From assembly GCF_900116255.1 (NCBI RefSeq), contig NZ_FPAI01000022.1, positions 1-46,337 of the forward strand: a stretch of 46,337 bases of DNA, read 5' to 3'. Numbering within the stretch: position 1 is the first letter of the stretch; every line of letters starts with the position of its first letter. Under the pieces are notes generated by a model that saw only the letters and a program-made list of their open reading frames with translations, ran no database searches and was not told where the DNA came from. Origin of the DNA: Halolactibacillus miurensis (lineage in GTDB: Bacteria > Bacillota > Bacilli > Bacillales > Amphibacillaceae). Of the stretch, positions 22,902 to 33,481 are shown piece after piece. The position numbers and the translations under genes are program-made.

Positions 22902-23916
22902 GTCTCACTCCTTCATCTTCGGTGATGGTACCGATATGAAACGCTTCTGATGCTTGTTCATTTAAAATATCTAACGCCAGAAACTTCTCTTCTTCAGCCA
23001 CAACAACCGCCATACCAATACCCATATTAAACACACCTAACATATCTTCAAATGAAAAGTCTGCTTGTTTTTGTAGGTAAGTAAAAATTGGTAACACGTC
23101 CCAGCTATTCTTTAGGACATCCACACCTAATCCTTCCGGTAACATACGTGGTAAATTCTCATAAAAACCGCCACCCGTCACATGACTAACTCCTTTAATT
23201 GTCACATGATTTTTCAACTGTTGAATCATTTTCACATAAATGCGGGTCGGTTCAAGTAGGGCTTCACCTAAGGTCATACCGAGTTCATCGACATAGTCAG
23301 TTAAACCAAGTTTTTGTTCATCAATCACTTTTCTCACAAGTGAAAAACCATTGGAGTGAACACCGCTTGATTTAATACCCAGGACGACGTCGCCTTGTTC
23401 AATCGTTTCACCCGTAATAAGGTCAGGCTTATTGCCAATACCAACCGTAAAGCCAGCTAAATCATACTCACCATCTTGATACATCCCTGGCATCTCAGCT
23501 GTCTCACCACCAATAAGGGCTGCGCCACTCATCACACAACCTTCCGCAATGCCTTTCACGATTTGTTCGATTTTTTTAGGTTCATTTTTGCCACAAGCAA
23601 TATAGTCTAAGAAAAAGAGCGGGTCGGCGCCTTGACTAACAACATCATTGACACACATCGCCACTAGATCGATACCGACGGTATCATGCTTGTCTAGCTG
23701 AAACGCAAGTTTTAACTTCGTTCCTACCCCGTCCGTGCCTGAAACTAAGACTGGTTCCGCGTATGACATGGATGATAAATCAAATAATCCTGCAAAAGCA
23801 CCGACACCGCCGATCACTTCTTTACGATTCGTACGCTTAATATGTTTTTTCATTAAATCTACTGCTTCATATCCGGCATGGACATCGACACCGGCCGATT
23901 TATAAATATCGCTCAT
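22885..23916 (-). CDS. purM: phosphoribosylformylglycinamidine cyclo-ligase (AIR synthetase)
   Basis: Step 5: ATP-driven ring closure of FGAM to AIR. Family signatures are [63 protein letters not shown] and [14 protein letters not shown]. 343 aa, normal. ATG 23916 follows GGGGG. It lies 15 bp after purF and overlaps purN by 17 bp. Confidence 0.97.
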   Translation of the reverse strand: MSDIYKSAGVDVHAGYEAVDLMKKHIKRTNRKEVIGGVGAFAGLFDLSSMSYAEPVLVSGTDGVGTKLKLAFQLDKHDTVGIDLVAMCVNDVVSQGADPLFFLDYIACGKNEPKKIEQIVKGIAEGCVMSGAALIGGETAEMPGMYQDGEYDLAGFTVGIGNKPDLITGETIEQGDVVLGIKSSGVHSNGFSLVRKVIDEQKLGLTDYVDELGMTLGEALLEPTRIYVKMIQQLKNHVTIKGVSHVTGGGFYENLPRMLPEGLGVDVLKNSWDVLPIFTYLQKQADFSFEDMLGVFNMGIGMAVVVAEEEKFLALDILNEQASEAFHIGTITEDEGVRLVEEN

Positions 23917-23931
23917 TAAAAATCCCCCTCA

Positions 23932-25341
23932 TTATTCTTTATACGCTGGATTAATTGATTCCGGATAGATTTCCGTTGGATATTTTCCAGTAAAACAAGC
24001 ATGGCAAATCCCTTGTTCTAACGTATCTTCTGTCACGATAGAGGATTCTAATCCTTCTACAGATAAAAAGGCGAGTGAATCTGCCCCAATTTCTTCGCGC
24101 ATCTCTTCAATTGAGAAATTCGCCGCAATCAATTCACCTTTTGTTGAGGTATCAATCCCGTAATAGCATGGATTCACAATTGGAGGCGAAGCGATTCGGA
24201 CATGGACTTCTGTTGCGCCTGCTTCTTTTAGTAAATTAACAATGCGACGCGAGGTCGTGCCGCGGACAATGGAATCATCAATCATCACGACGCGTTTCCC
24301 TTCGACAATACCGCGGACAGGCGAGAGTTTCATCTTCACTCCTTGTTCACGTAGTTCTTGTGACGGCTGGATAAAGGTCCGGCCGACATAGCGGTTTTTG
24401 ACTAAGCCGATTTCATAAGGAATCCCGCTTTTTTCTGAATAGCCGATGGCCGCACTAATACTTGAATCTGGTACACCAGTGACAATATCTGCTTCTACTG
24501 GTGCCTCTTTAGCCAGTTGTTTTCCCATCACTTTACGTGAGGCGTGGACATTTAAGCCGTTCACATTACTATCTGGACGTGAGAAGTAGACATACTCCAT
24601 CGAACAAAGCGTCCGCTTCATTGGCGAACTAAACGTTGTAGAGCGTAAACCTGATTCATCAATCACTAACAGTTCCCCGGGTCTCACTTCACGTTCATAC
24701 TTCGCCCCAATGAGATCAAAGGCACATGTTTCACTTGCGACAACGTAGCTATCACCAAGTCGACCAAGCGAAAGCGGACGAAGACCACGTGGGTCTAAAG
24801 CGACAAACATTTGATCTTCCGTTAGAATAGTAAACGCATAGGCGCCTTTAATCATACCAAGTGCTTGTTTAATCGCTTCTTCAAGCGGTAAGTGACCACT
24901 GCGCTTAATGAGGTGAGCGACAACTTCCGTATCAGACGTTGTTTGTAGGATACTACCTTGAGCTTCTAGATTTGACTTTAACGCAAAAGCATTCACTAAG
25001 TTCCCGTTATGACAAAGCGCGAGACTAGACGTTTGTGAGCGGAAAACGAGCGGCTGAACATTCTCATAACCGCCCCCACCTTGTGTCGTATAACGGACGT
25101 GTCCAATCGCACTACGTCCGGGTAAATTTTTAATTTGCCCTTCACTAAAGACCTCATTGATTAAACCGATGCCTTTATGAAGATGTAAGGCTTCCCCATT
25201 ACTCGTCACAATACCAGCGCCTTCTTGCCCGCGGTGTTGGAGGGCATGGAGACCATAATACGTCATTTCAGCTGCCTTATCATGACCAAAGATACCAAAG
25301 ACACCACATTCTTCATTTAAGCCTTTGATTTCAGCAAGCAT
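23932..25341 (-). CDS. purF: amidophosphoribosyltransferase
   Basis: First committed step: PRPP plus glutamine to phosphoribosylamine. The start [11 protein letters not shown] is the 11-residue propeptide seen in B. subtilis, whose removal exposes the nucleophile in CGVFGIFGH. The PRTase domain has the PRPP loop [14 protein letters not shown]. Iron-sulfur cysteines are placed as in the Bacillus type ([28 protein letters not shown]). The frame extends six codons further, but ATG 25341, seven bases after AAAGGAG, matches the propeptide. It overlaps purL by 25 bp. Confidence 0.97.
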   Translation of the reverse strand: MLAEIKGLNEECGVFGIFGHDKAAEMTYYGLHALQHRGQEGAGIVTSNGEALHLHKGIGLINEVFSEGQIKNLPGRSAIGHVRYTTQGGGGYENVQPLVFRSQTSSLALCHNGNLVNAFALKSNLEAQGSILQTTSDTEVVAHLIKRSGHLPLEEAIKQALGMIKGAYAFTILTEDQMFVALDPRGLRPLSLGRLGDSYVVASETCAFDLIGAKYEREVRPGELLVIDESGLRSTTFSSPMKRTLCSMEYVYFSRPDSNVNGLNVHASRKVMGKQLAKEAPVEADIVTGVPDSSISAAIGYSEKSGIPYEIGLVKNRYVGRTFIQPSQELREQGVKMKLSPVRGIVEGKRVVMIDDSIVRGTTSRRIVNLLKEAGATEVHVRIASPPIVNPCYYGIDTSTKGELIAANFSIEEMREEIGADSLAFLSVEGLESSIVTEDTLEQGICHACFTGKYPTEIYPESINPAYKE

Positions 25342-27545
25342 GGGATAGCTCCTTTCCATAAATCTTGTAATGTTTTAACCTGTTCGTCAATGACCTTCTC
25401 ACCGTTTACCTTAACGACAAGTTTTTGATCATTCGTCACTGTTCCGACAACTTTTGCATCTGATATAAGTGCTGTGACACGGTCCACATCTTCAGGTTTC
25501 ACAGAAATGACGTAGCGTGACTGCGTTTCACTAAACAGTAGTGACGTCGTATCACCTTTAAGATCAACGTGTGCCCCGAGTGTTGGTTGGTTAAATAACG
25601 TTTCACTTAAGGCGACAGAGAAACCACCTTCAGATAGATCGTGAGCCGATTGAACGAGACCTTGTTCAATTGCTTCCAGTAAGGCGTCACCGCGCTTGCG
25701 TTCAACTTCCAAATCAACGGCAGGTGACTGACCGAAATATTTACCTTCTAAGACATTTTGAAGTTCACTGCCACCGAATTCTGGTTTTGTGTCACCAATG
25801 ACCAAAATTACGTCACCCGCTTGTTTCATATGTTGGGTCGTAATATATTTTGTTGAGCGAATGAGACCAACCATACCAACGATTGGCGTTGGGAAAATCG
25901 CTTGATTATTTGACTCGTTATAAAGCGAGACATTCCCACTAATAACCGGGGTATCAAGCGCGAGACATGCGGCACTCATACCATCAACGGCTTGTTCCAT
26001 TTGCCAGAAGTTTTCTGGTTTATCTGGATTACCAAAGTTCAAGCCATCTGTAATCGCAAGTGGTTTAGCGCCTGATGCGTAAATATTACGCGCCGCTTCA
26101 CTGACTGCAATCTTGCCCCCAACAAATGGATCCAAATAAAGGTAACGTGAGTTACAATCCGTTGTCATCGCAATCGCCTTATCATAATCACGAATTCTAA
26201 CAACCGCCGCGTCAGAACCAGGGCTGACCACCGTATTCGCTTGTACCATGGAATCATATTGATCATAAACATATTCTTTACTTGCGATCGTTGGTTGTTG
26301 CAACAGTTGTTTTAACATCGCACTGTAATCATCAACTACTGGCACGTAAGGCGCCATCTGTTGAAATTCTTCGTAATAGGCCGGTACTTTTGATGGTTTA
26401 TAATAAACCGGCGCATCTTCTGCGAGTGAGTCAACCGGAATATCACAGACGACCTCTCCTTTATGAAGGAGACGGAACTGTTTATCATCCGTCACGTGAC
26501 CAACATTTACTGCTTCTAAGCTATATTTTTTAAAGATATCAACGATTTCTTGTTCACGACCTTTTTCAACGACAAGTAACATGCGTTCTTGTGATTCTGA
26601 CAGCATCATTTCATATGCTGACATATTTTGTTCCCGCTGAGGAATAAGATCTAAATTCATTTCCATACCCATACCAGCTTTACTTGCCATTTCAGATGCT
26701 GATGAGGTAAGACCTGCCGCTCCCATATCTTGCATCCCTACAAGCGCTTCACAATGAATCGCTTCAAGACACGCTTCGATGAGGAGTTTTTCCATGAACG
26801 GATCCCCTACTTGCACGTTAGAGCGTCTACTTTCAGAGTCTTCGGTCAAATCTTCTGATGCGAAAGTTGCCCCGTGAATCCCGTCACGTCCTGTTTTAGA
26901 ACCAACATATAACACGGTATTACCTAAGCCTTTGGCGATCCCTTGTTGAATATCCTTCTTATCAATTAAACCAACGGCCATCGCATTGACGAGTGGGTTA
27001 CCTTCATAAGAATCATCAAACTGCACTTCCCCGCCAACAGTCGGCACCCCAACACAGTTACCGTAACCACTAATACCATGGACGACTTCATCAAAGAGGT
27101 ACTTGACACGTGGATTATTCAGTGAACCAAATCGTAATGAATTAAGTGAGGCGATGGGTCTTGCGCCCATTGAGAAAATGTCCCGAATAATCCCGCCAAC
27201 ACCTGTTGCTGCTCCTTGATAAGGTTCAACCGCTGATGGGTGATTATGACTTTCAATTTTAAAGGCAATGCCTTGATCGTCACCAATATCAACAATCCCG
27301 GCACCTTCACCAGGTCCTTGAATGACCTGTGGACCTTCCGTTGGGAATTTTTTTAAAAGTGGCTTAGATGTTTTATAACTACAGTGCTCGGACCACATAA
27401 CAGAAAAAATACCGGTCTCAGTGAAGTTCGGACGACGTCCTAAAATCTGTTTAATTGACTGATATTCTTCATCCGTTAAGCCCATTTCACGATAATGTTG
27501 TTCTGTTTCAATCATTTCTGGACTTACTTCACGCGTTTGTTGCAT
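25317..27545 (-). CDS. purL: phosphoribosylformylglycinamidine synthase subunit PurL (small type)
   Basis: Synthetase subunit of the three-part PurSQL complex (step 4). Typical segments: [88 protein letters not shown] and [10 protein letters not shown]. 742 aa is the size of the Gram-positive short PurL, which lacks a fused glutaminase. It overlaps purQ by 17 bp and purF by 25 bp. Confidence 0.97.
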   Translation of the reverse strand: MQQTREVSPEMIETEQHYREMGLTDEEYQSIKQILGRRPNFTETGIFSVMWSEHCSYKTSKPLLKKFPTEGPQVIQGPGEGAGIVDIGDDQGIAFKIESHNHPSAVEPYQGAATGVGGIIRDIFSMGARPIASLNSLRFGSLNNPRVKYLFDEVVHGISGYGNCVGVPTVGGEVQFDDSYEGNPLVNAMAVGLIDKKDIQQGIAKGLGNTVLYVGSKTGRDGIHGATFASEDLTEDSESRRSNVQVGDPFMEKLLIEACLEAIHCEALVGMQDMGAAGLTSSASEMASKAGMGMEMNLDLIPQREQNMSAYEMMLSESQERMLLVVEKGREQEIVDIFKKYSLEAVNVGHVTDDKQFRLLHKGEVVCDIPVDSLAEDAPVYYKPSKVPAYYEEFQQMAPYVPVVDDYSAMLKQLLQQPTIASKEYVYDQYDSMVQANTVVSPGSDAAVVRIRDYDKAIAMTTDCNSRYLYLDPFVGGKIAVSEAARNIYASGAKPLAITDGLNFGNPDKPENFWQMEQAVDGMSAACLALDTPVISGNVSLYNESNNQAIFPTPIVGMVGLIRSTKYITTQHMKQAGDVILVIGDTKPEFGGSELQNVLEGKYFGQSPAVDLEVERKRGDALLEAIEQGLVQSAHDLSEGGFSVALSETLFNQPTLGAHVDLKGDTTSLLFSETQSRYVISVKPEDVDRVTALISDAKVVGTVTNDQKLVVKVNGEKVIDEQVKTLQDLWKGAIPCLLKSKA

Positions 27546-28212
27546 ATTGGTCCCTCCAATTTTTAAGCATTGATGTAAACATCTTTAAACCGTCATCACT
27601 ACCGAGTAACATTTCTGCGGCTCTTTCTGGGTGTGGCATCATGCCAAGAACATTGCCTTCTTTATTGACAATCCCGGCGATATCACGGACAGAACCATTC
27701 GGGTTATTTTTATAAGTAAACACAATTTGGTTATGTTCGATTAATTCATTTAATGTCTCGTCATCACAGTAATAATTCCCTTCACCGTGAGCGACTGGAA
27801 TAGAAATTACGTCATTTTTTTCGTAATCGGTTGTAAATAGCGTCTCATTATTATTAACAACTAATTCTTCAAAGTGACAGATGAATTTAAGATTTTCGTT
27901 TCGAATCAATGCACCTGGTAATAGGCCTGACTCAAGTAAAATTTGAAACCCATTACATACCCCTAAAATCGGGGTCCCTTTTTCTGCTTCACGGCGAAGT
28001 GACGTCACGATATCTGATGTTGAGGCAATCGCCCCGCAGCGTAAGTAATCACCATATGAGAAACCACCAGGGATTAAAATCGCATCATAGCCTTCTAAAG
28101 CGGCATCTTGATACCAGACAAGCTCAGCTTCAGCCCCGAGAGCATCTTTTGCCGCATGATACATATCACGGTCACAATTAGATCCTGGAAAAACAATCAC
28201 CGCAAACTTCAC
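27529..28212 (-). CDS. purQ: phosphoribosylformylglycinamidine synthase subunit PurQ (glutaminase)
   Basis: Class I glutaminase that supplies ammonia to PurL. The nucleophile cysteine is in [11 protein letters not shown] and the His/Glu pair in MPHPERA; the N-terminus [14 protein letters not shown] is characteristic. 227 aa. The start codon is GTG, overlapping the purS stop by four bases (GTGA). Confidence 0.97.
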   Translation of the reverse strand: MKFAVIVFPGSNCDRDMYHAAKDALGAEAELVWYQDAALEGYDAILIPGGFSYGDYLRCGAIASTSDIVTSLRREAEKGTPILGVCNGFQILLESGLLPGALIRNENLKFICHFEELVVNNNETLFTTDYEKNDVISIPVAHGEGNYYCDDETLNELIEHNQIVFTYKNNPNGSVRDIAGIVNKEGNVLGMMPHPERAAEMLLGSDDGLKMFTSMLKNWRDQYATNA

Positions 28213-28457
28213 TGGGCTACTCCCTCCTCAATCTCATAGGTAAAGTTTTCAATGACTGGGTTAGCGAGTAATTTATCGCACATAACTTTCACTTGGGCTT
28301 CAACATCATCGTGATCAATAAACATTTCAATCAATTTCCCTACCCGCACATCATGCACACCGTCATAGCCAAGTGTATTGAGTGAGTTTTCAATTGCTTT
28401 TCCTTGTGGGTCAAGTACCCCTTCTTTTAACGTTACGTGAATGCTTACTTTTGTCAT
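28209..28457 (-). CDS. purS: phosphoribosylformylglycinamidine synthase subunit PurS
   Basis: Small (82 aa) subunit that bridges PurL and PurQ and helps channel ammonia. Family pattern: [39 protein letters not shown]. Its ATG overlaps the purC stop codon by one base (TAATG). Confidence 0.95.
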   Translation of the reverse strand: MTKVSIHVTLKEGVLDPQGKAIENSLNTLGYDGVHDVRVGKLIEMFIDHDDVEAQVKVMCDKLLANPVIENFTYEIEEGVAQ

Positions 28458-29161
28458 TATAATTCCTCCAACCGTGATAATATAATTTGGTACACATCAA
28501 GTAAATTGCCTGTCCCTTGTCTAAATACATCTTTATCTAAATGGTGTTTTGTATGGATATCTTCTAGTCGGCACGTGTCAGGAGAAATTTCATCACTGAG
28601 GATGATCTCACCTCTACTATTTCGGCCGAACTCAATTTTAAAATCAATTAAGTCTAAATCAATTTGATGAAAGAAACGTTTTAAAGCGTCGTTAATCTGT
28701 AAGGTTTGGTTATACATCTGATTCAGTTCTTCTTTTGTCACATCAGTCAATAAAAAGACATGTTGGTCGTTAATGAGTGGATCATTGAGTGTATCGTTTT
28801 TATAAAACCATTCCACTAGTGGAGGCGAAAAAATCGTGTCTTCTTTAATCCCTAAACGATTATTCAAGCTGTATGATGAACGATTTCTCACCACGACTTC
28901 CATCGGAATGATTGTCGTTTTATACACGCGTTGGTCCGTATCATTTAATGTTTCAATAAAGTGATGGGGAATCCCTTCAGTCGTTAAGTAACGAAAGACG
29001 TGGGCGGTAATGAGATTATTAAAACGTCCTTTACCTACGAACTGGGCTTTTTTCTTACCATTAAAGGCCGTTGCATCATCTTTATAACTGAGAATAAGCT
29101 CATCTTCTTTTTCTGTTTGATAGACTTTCTTAGCCTTACCTTCATAAAGTAGTTCAAGCAT
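28457..29161 (-). CDS. purC: SAICAR synthetase
   Basis: Step 7: joins aspartate to CAIR with ATP. The N-terminal ELLYEGKAKKVYQT, the DDATAFNGKKKAQ segment, VVVRNRSSYSLNNRLG and the C-terminal SDEISPDTCRLED identify it. 234 aa. Preceded by AAGGGATG; 24 bp after purB. Confidence 0.96.
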   Translation of the reverse strand: MLELLYEGKAKKVYQTEKEDELILSYKDDATAFNGKKKAQFVGKGRFNNLITAHVFRYLTTEGIPHHFIETLNDTDQRVYKTTIIPMEVVVRNRSSYSLNNRLGIKEDTIFSPPLVEWFYKNDTLNDPLINDQHVFLLTDVTKEELNQMYNQTLQINDALKRFFHQIDLDLIDFKIEFGRNSRGEIILSDEISPDTCRLEDIHTKHHLDKDVFRQGTGNLLDVYQIILSRLEEL

Positions 29162-29185
29162 ATGATCATCCCTTCTCTCGTAAGA

Positions 29186-30481
29186 TTAAGCGAGGCCGAT
29201 ACGTTCAAAAATACCGTCAACATTCTTTAAATGATACGTATAATCAAAACAATCATCAATTTCTTCTTGCGTGAGACGTGACGTAATGTCTTCAACCTCT
29301 TCAATTAATGATTTAAAATGAATTCCGTTCTCCCAAGCTTTCATCGCATTTGGCTGAACAATGTCATAGGCTGCTTCACGGCTCATCCCTTTATCAATCA
29401 GTGATAATAACACACGTTGTGAGAAGATAACACCATAGGTCCGGTCAATATTACGTTTCATGTTATCTTCAAATACCGTCAAGTTTTTCACGATATTGCT
29501 GAAGCGATTTAACATGTAATTGAGTGTAATCGTCGCATCAGGAATAATCACGCGTTCAGCTGATGAGTGTGAAATATCACGCTCGTGCCAAAGACTCACA
29601 TTTTCATATGCTGTGACCATATAGCCGCGCATTAAGCGACTCATCCCCGTCATATTTTCAGAGCCAATTGGGTTCCGTTTATGTGGCATCGCTGATGATC
29701 CTTTTTGTCCTTTATTAAAGAACTCTTCGACTTCGCGTGTTTCTGTCTTTTGAAGACCGCGAATCTCGGTAGCGAACTTTTCAATCGATGTTGCAATAAG
29801 TGATAACGTCCCCATATACTGTGCATGACGATCACGTTGTAATGTTTGCGTTGAAACAGGTGCCGGCGCGAGCCCAAGTTTTTCGCAGACATATTGTTCT
29901 ACATTCGGGTCAATGTTGGCATACGTACCAACAGCACCTGAAAGCTTCCCTGTTTCAATAACGGCACAAGCATCGTCAAACCGCTTTAAGTTACGTTTCA
30001 TTTCTTCATACCATAACGCCATCTTTAAACCGAATGTGGTCGGTTCCGCGTGCACACCATGCGTGCGTCCCATCATCACGGTATGTTTATGTTCAATTGC
30101 TTTATTTTTTAGAATCTCGATAAAATTCACAATATCTTTGCGAATAATCACATTTGCTTGTTTCATTAAATAAGACAAAGCCGTGTCTACCACATCGGTT
30201 GAGGTTAAACCGTAGTGCACCCACTTTTTCTCTTCGCCGACTGTTTCTGATACGGCGCGCGTAAAGGCAACGACGTCATGACGTGTTTCTTGTTCAATCT
30301 CAAGAATACGGTCAATATCAAAGCTTGCGTTTTCGCGTAATTTTTCAACATCTTCTTTCGGAATGATTCCGAGCTCACTCCATGCTTCACAAGCTAATAA
30401 TTCTACTTCCAACCATGCTTGGTAACGATTCTCATCTGTCCAAATCCGACCCATCTCTTCGCGTGTATAACGTTCTATCAT
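29186..30481 (-). CDS. purB: adenylosuccinate lyase
   Basis: Cleaves SAICAR to AICAR in the de novo pathway and adenylosuccinate to AMP in the adenine branch. Fumarase/aspartase superfamily, with signature [19 protein letters not shown], catalytic [12 protein letters not shown] and [17 protein letters not shown]. 431 aa. ATG 30481, seven bases after GGAGG. Unlike the tightly packed neighbours it is separated from purK by 151 bp that contain a likely promoter, so it may also be transcribed independently. Confidence 0.97.
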   Translation of the reverse strand: MIERYTREEMGRIWTDENRYQAWLEVELLACEAWSELGIIPKEDVEKLRENASFDIDRILEIEQETRHDVVAFTRAVSETVGEEKKWVHYGLTSTDVVDTALSYLMKQANVIIRKDIVNFIEILKNKAIEHKHTVMMGRTHGVHAEPTTFGLKMALWYEEMKRNLKRFDDACAVIETGKLSGAVGTYANIDPNVEQYVCEKLGLAPAPVSTQTLQRDRHAQYMGTLSLIATSIEKFATEIRGLQKTETREVEEFFNKGQKGSSAMPHKRNPIGSENMTGMSRLMRGYMVTAYENVSLWHERDISHSSAERVIIPDATITLNYMLNRFSNIVKNLTVFEDNMKRNIDRTYGVIFSQRVLLSLIDKGMSREAAYDIVQPNAMKAWENGIHFKSLIEEVEDITSRLTQEEIDDCFDYTYHLKNVDGIFERIGLA

Positions 30482-30632
30482 TTGTTTTCCTCCTGGTATG
30501 CCTCTTATTTTTAGCTACTGTCTTTTTCTCTACCAAGATCTATTTTATCTTTTTCTCTCTATTTTTTATTGTTCTCTATAGTATAGCTTGTCCCCATTAC
30601 GTTCAATTGAACGTCACTGATCTCTATTTATG
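30482..30632 (-). other. purK-purB gap: purine-rich leader with probable internal promoter
   Basis: No gene is seen here. Minus-strand transcript sense is strongly purine-rich between about 30575 and 30490 (runs such as AGAGAGAAAAAGA), ending in GGAGG. A promoter-like pair and a 16-bp palindrome occupy the upstream half. No riboswitch or terminator was recognised. Confidence 0.5.
30578..30614 (-). promoter_or_regulatory. candidate internal purB promoter overlapped by a palindromic operator
   Basis: Minus strand TTGAAC (30606-30601), a 17-bp spacer and TACTAT (30583-30578). A perfect 16-bp palindrome, ACGTTCAATTGAACGT (30599-30614), covers the whole -35 element, as a repressor site would. It shares GAAC with the PurR box but lacks the CGAA core arrangement, so I do not call it a PurR site. 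Confidence 0.5.
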
Positions 30633-31763
30633 TTATTTTTGTCTGTGTAAATCATTTATTTTTTGAATGAGCGCTTCGTTTGATTCAGCTACAATCGTTA
30701 AGTGACCGACTTTTCGCTTCGGTTTAATATCATCTTTCCCGTACATATGAATATGCACATCAGTAAGGCGCTCCGGATAGTTAAAGTATTGATCTAAGTT
30801 ATCCCCTAGTAAATTAATCATCTGACTGGCCCCGTGGAAATAGACCGGTAAGAGCGGCAAACCAACAATGGCCCGAATATGTTGCTCAAATTGACTCACA
30901 TTGCACGCTTCAATAGTGTAATGGCCAGAGTTATGCGGGCGAGGGGCAAGTTCGTTCACATAAATGTCCTCACCTTTAACGAAGAGCTCTAAAGTAAAGG
31001 TTCCGACAACACTGATCGTTTCAGCAATATCCTTGGCAGCTTGTTTGGCCTTGTTTAAGACGTTCTCTGACACATTTGCCGGAACGGTTGTCGTATGCAG
31101 GATGTGGTCACGATGCACATTCTCACCAACCGGGAAATAACGAATATCCCCGTCCATACTTCTAGTAAAGACGACAGAAATTTCACAATCAAAAGTAACA
31201 AACGCTTCATAAATTAACCTTTCGCCTCGTTCAAGCATCTCACTTACAGCAGGTAGATCTGCTTTTGTTTTTAGTTTGACCTGACCTTTACCGTCGTAAC
31301 CTCCGCGACATGTTTTTACAACCGCAGGTAAGCCGATCGTCTGAATCGCTTCATCTAACTCTTTTTCTGATGTCACAATCTGAAACGGACTGACCGGTTG
31401 ATGACTATCAAGCATCGCTTGTTTTTCTTTTTCACGGTCTTGGGTGATTTCTAGTGATTTCGCGCCTTGAGGTAGGACACCTTCCGCTTCTAGATAGCGT
31501 GCGGCTTCTAAATCAACATTTTCAAATTCATACGTCACGACATCACTTTTTTTTCTAAGCTGTTTCACGGCTTCTAAATCATCATACTGTGCCACAATCT
31601 GTTCATCAGCGAGCTGCGCTGCCGGACAGTCTGGTGTTGGATCAAGGACAATCAAACGATACCCCATATGTCTTAAGGCTGTAGCCATCATGCGTCCGAG
31701 TTGCCCCCCGCCAATGATGCCTATCGTCTTTCCGTACAGTAAACTATTGATCGGCAAGTTCAT
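30633..31763 (-). CDS. purK: N5-carboxyaminoimidazole ribonucleotide synthetase
   Basis: Uses ATP and bicarbonate to carboxylate AIR at N5. ATP-grasp protein with [23 protein letters not shown], the FENVD segment, [26 protein letters not shown] and [13 protein letters not shown]. 376 aa. It overlaps the end of purE by 20 bp, so translation is coupled. Confidence 0.96.
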   Translation of the reverse strand: MNLPINSLLYGKTIGIIGGGQLGRMMATALRHMGYRLIVLDPTPDCPAAQLADEQIVAQYDDLEAVKQLRKKSDVVTYEFENVDLEAARYLEAEGVLPQGAKSLEITQDREKEKQAMLDSHQPVSPFQIVTSEKELDEAIQTIGLPAVVKTCRGGYDGKGQVKLKTKADLPAVSEMLERGERLIYEAFVTFDCEISVVFTRSMDGDIRYFPVGENVHRDHILHTTTVPANVSENVLNKAKQAAKDIAETISVVGTFTLELFVKGEDIYVNELAPRPHNSGHYTIEACNVSQFEQHIRAIVGLPLLPVYFHGASQMINLLGDNLDQYFNYPERLTDVHIHMYGKDDIKPKRKVGHLTIVAESNEALIQKINDLHRQK

Positions 31764-32235
31764 CCCTCATTTCTTCTACTTTCCCTTTCATCTCAAGGCG
31801 ATAATTTTCTAATGTCTCTTCAATCGCCTCATCTGTCGTTGCGAGGATTTGCGCTGCTAACAGTCCCGCATTTTTACTTCCTGCTTTACCAATGGCTACC
31901 GTTGCGACTGGCACACCACCTGGCATTTGTACGATTGAGAGCAATGAATCAAGGCCATTTAATGCTTTTGACTCAACCGGTACACCAATGACTGGTAGTG
32001 TGGTTGAAGCTGCGACCATCCCTGGTAAGTGGGCTGCCCCACCAGCCCCCGCAATGATGACCTTTAAGCCTCTTTGACGCGCATCTTTCGCGTAACGCAC
32101 CATATCTTCTGGTGTGCGATGAGCAGAAATCACTTCTTTTTCATAAGGAATCATAAATCCTTCTAACACGTCACAGGCGTGCTTCATTGTGTCCCAATCT
32201 GAAATACTTCCCATAATTACACCAACTTGCGCCAT
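31744..32235 (-). CDS. purE: N5-carboxyaminoimidazole ribonucleotide mutase
   Basis: Class I PurE: converts N5-CAIR to CAIR. Motifs [34 protein letters not shown] and [24 protein letters not shown] 32235 (163 aa) just after GAGGGAGACA is preferred over the ATG four codons upstream, which has no ribosome site. First gene of the operon, behind a leader of about 270 nt that carries the guanine riboswitch. Confidence 0.96.
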   Translation of the reverse strand: MAQVGVIMGSISDWDTMKHACDVLEGFMIPYEKEVISAHRTPEDMVRYAKDARQRGLKVIIAGAGGAAHLPGMVAASTTLPVIGVPVESKALNGLDSLLSIVQMPGGVPVATVAIGKAGSKNAGLLAAQILATTDEAIEETLENYRLEMKGKVEEMRDELADQ

Positions 32236-32265
32236 TGTCTCCCTCATTTCTAGAAATTATTCAAT

Positions 32266-32324
32266 AAAAAAAGCACATACTCACCTTCACGTCATGGATT
32301 AGATGAGAGAAGATGAACATGCGC
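32266..32324 (-). terminator. riboswitch-controlled terminator of the purE leader
   Basis: Minus-strand 16-bp stem with several G-U pairs (32309-32324 with 32273-32288) followed by T7 (32272-32266). The alternative antiterminator pairs 32397-32411 with 32303-32317 (14 of 15 positions). Its first strand contains the 3' side of aptamer helix P1, and its second strand overlaps the terminator's 5' arm, so the two folds exclude each other. Confidence 0.85.
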
Positions 32325-32404
32325 TTAATCACAATTTGATTAACACAGACAATCACAAACAACGTTTAACGGTTGTTAAACATGATTGATCATTGATTCA
32401 CCTG

Positions 32405-32472
32405 CTCTCATAGTCCATTATTTACGGTAATGGGTAGAAACTTTTGAGCCATATTCTCAAATTATATGAGGC
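32405..32472 (-). promoter_or_regulatory. purine riboswitch aptamer, guanine type (purE leader)
   Basis: Minus-strand RNA with P1 (CTCAT/ATGAG, 32470-32466 and 32411-32407), the conserved core TATAAT, P2 TTTGAG/CTCAAA with loop AATATGG, the GTTTCTACC joiner, P3 CCATT/AATGG with loop ACCGTAAAT, and the 3' core GGACTATG. The C in GACTATG corresponds to position 74 of the xpt aptamer, so guanine or hypoxanthine is the expected ligand. Ligand binding would hold P1 and favour termination before purE. Confidence 0.93.
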
Positions 32473-32510
32473 GAGTTTATATCGTTTTTACACTTTTTTT
32501 CTGCATCATT

Positions 32511-32539
32511 ATCATAACAATTGCAGGGGGGTTAGTCAA
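32511..32539 (-). promoter_or_regulatory. purE operon promoter
   Basis: Minus strand TTGACT (32539-32534), a 17-bp spacer and TATGAT (32516-32511); transcription would begin near 32504. The PurR-box pair ends two bases upstream of the -35. Confidence 0.85.
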
Positions 32540-32541
32540 TA

Positions 32542-32585
32542 AAAATCGAACAATAAATTATAATACTAATTTATTGTTCGTCTTT
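32542..32585. promoter_or_regulatory. PurR operator: inverted pair of PurBoxes upstream of purE
   Basis: A perfect dyad with 14-bp arms (32547-32560 and 32567-32580) contains two inverted CGAACAAT cores. Against the PurBox consensus AWWWCCGAACWWT the plus-strand box (32542-32554) matches 12 of 13 and the minus-strand box (32573-32585) 11 of 13, with 18 bp between them. It overlaps the last codons of yebG. As a hairpin it could also end the yebG transcript (ATTTTTA follows on the minus strand). The PurR role is inferred from consensus and position. Confidence 0.75.
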
Positions 32586-32840
32586 AATCAAGATTGCATC
32601 AAATGAAATGTCACTCGAGACAACTTTATTCACTTTTGAGCCATTTTCTAACACTTCTTCAAATATCGGTTTTTCCACTCGACGCACCGGCATATACCCT
32701 GCTTGCTTGATGCGATCTAAACAGTCATCGAGTGATTCATTCGTCTGTTTTATGAAGCGTTCTTTCTTTCGTTTCGTCTGAGACGTGGATGCCTTCTGAT
32801 TCGTTGATTGCTTTGATAATCGTTTCTTCTTGTTGGACAC
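32571..32840 (-). CDS. yebG: NETI motif-containing protein (YebG-like)
   Basis: Small conserved Bacillales protein of unknown function, defined by the NETI motif; here [30 protein letters not shown]. 89 aa, longer than the usual 60-70 because of a lysine-rich N-terminus. The only in-frame start is GTG 32840, with a modest AAAGGA site. This puts the first 34 codons inside the end of the UPF0316 gene, an overlap of 104 bp. It precedes purE exactly as in B. subtilis. The last codons double as half of the PurR operator. Confidence 0.75.
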   Translation of the reverse strand: MSNKKKRLSKQSTNQKASTSQTKRKKERFIKQTNESLDDCLDRIKQAGYMPVRRVEKPIFEEVLENGSKVNKVVSSDISFDAILIKDEQ

Positions 32841-33381
32841 TGCGTTTAATCTTTCCTTTCTTTACTTTCTTCACCCAGAACCCTCCATTAATTTGTTTCG
32901 GTTCGTAGGAAATAATGAAAGCTTTTGGGTCAATTTCTTTAATCGTATGATACAAGTGCCCTTCGTATTTACGCGGGGTAAGGATCTGCATTGAGAGACG
33001 ATCACCTTCCATACCATAAGCGTACCAACTGGTGACACCATAGCCATTTTCCCGTAAGCGTTCCGTAAAGTTAAGGTCGGGTTCACTCGAAATCACATTG
33101 ACGGTTGTATAACCAAGCGCTAAGCGCTCTTCAATTTTCGAACCGATAATGACACCAATGCCGTAACCAAGCCCGTAGGCAATTAAATTTTCAATGCGGT
33201 CTAAGTTATCAAGTACTAAGCCTAAACCAACCGTATAGAGCATAATCTCTAACGTACCAATCGCTGCCGCGATATATTTTTGACCTTTTAACGTTAAGAT
33301 AACTCGAATCGTTGATAAAGAAACGTACACGATATTAACTGCTAAAATGATAAGTATAATCCCAATCGCATTATCTAGCAT
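32737..33381 (-). CDS. UPF0316 / DUF2179 membrane protein (YebE-like)
   Basis: Integral membrane protein of unknown function with about three N-terminal membrane segments ([54 protein letters not shown]). A cytosolic DUF2179 domain follows ([41 protein letters not shown]). The 214 residues exceed the roughly 180 of B. subtilis YebE by a charged C-terminal tail, and that tail overlaps yebG. ATG 33381 follows GGGAGG. Location beside yebG and pbuG agrees with the Bacillus order. Confidence 0.85.
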   Translation of the reverse strand: MLDNAIGIILIILAVNIVYVSLSTIRVILTLKGQKYIAAAIGTLEIMLYTVGLGLVLDNLDRIENLIAYGLGYGIGVIIGSKIEERLALGYTTVNVISSEPDLNFTERLRENGYGVTSWYAYGMEGDRLSMQILTPRKYEGHLYHTIKEIDPKAFIISYEPKQINGGFWVKKVKKGKIKRSVQQEETIIKAINESEGIHVSDETKERTLHKTDE

Positions 33382-33481
33382 AGTTTAAAACCTCCCAACA
33401 CACATTGTATAATAGTCCAGATGTTTTTTCCAATGAACACCTTTAACGATCTGTCATACACTATGGGTGGAGGTGATATGG

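Noticed and set aside
30599-30614. PurR operator before purB
   Set aside because: The palindrome shares GAAC but not the CGAA core and inverted-pair spacing seen at purE and pbuG.
32547-32580. The 34-bp dyad after yebG taken only as an intrinsic terminator
   Set aside because: The arms match inverted PurBoxes, sit just upstream of the purE -35, and have a counterpart at pbuG. I call it mainly an operator, with termination as a possible second role.
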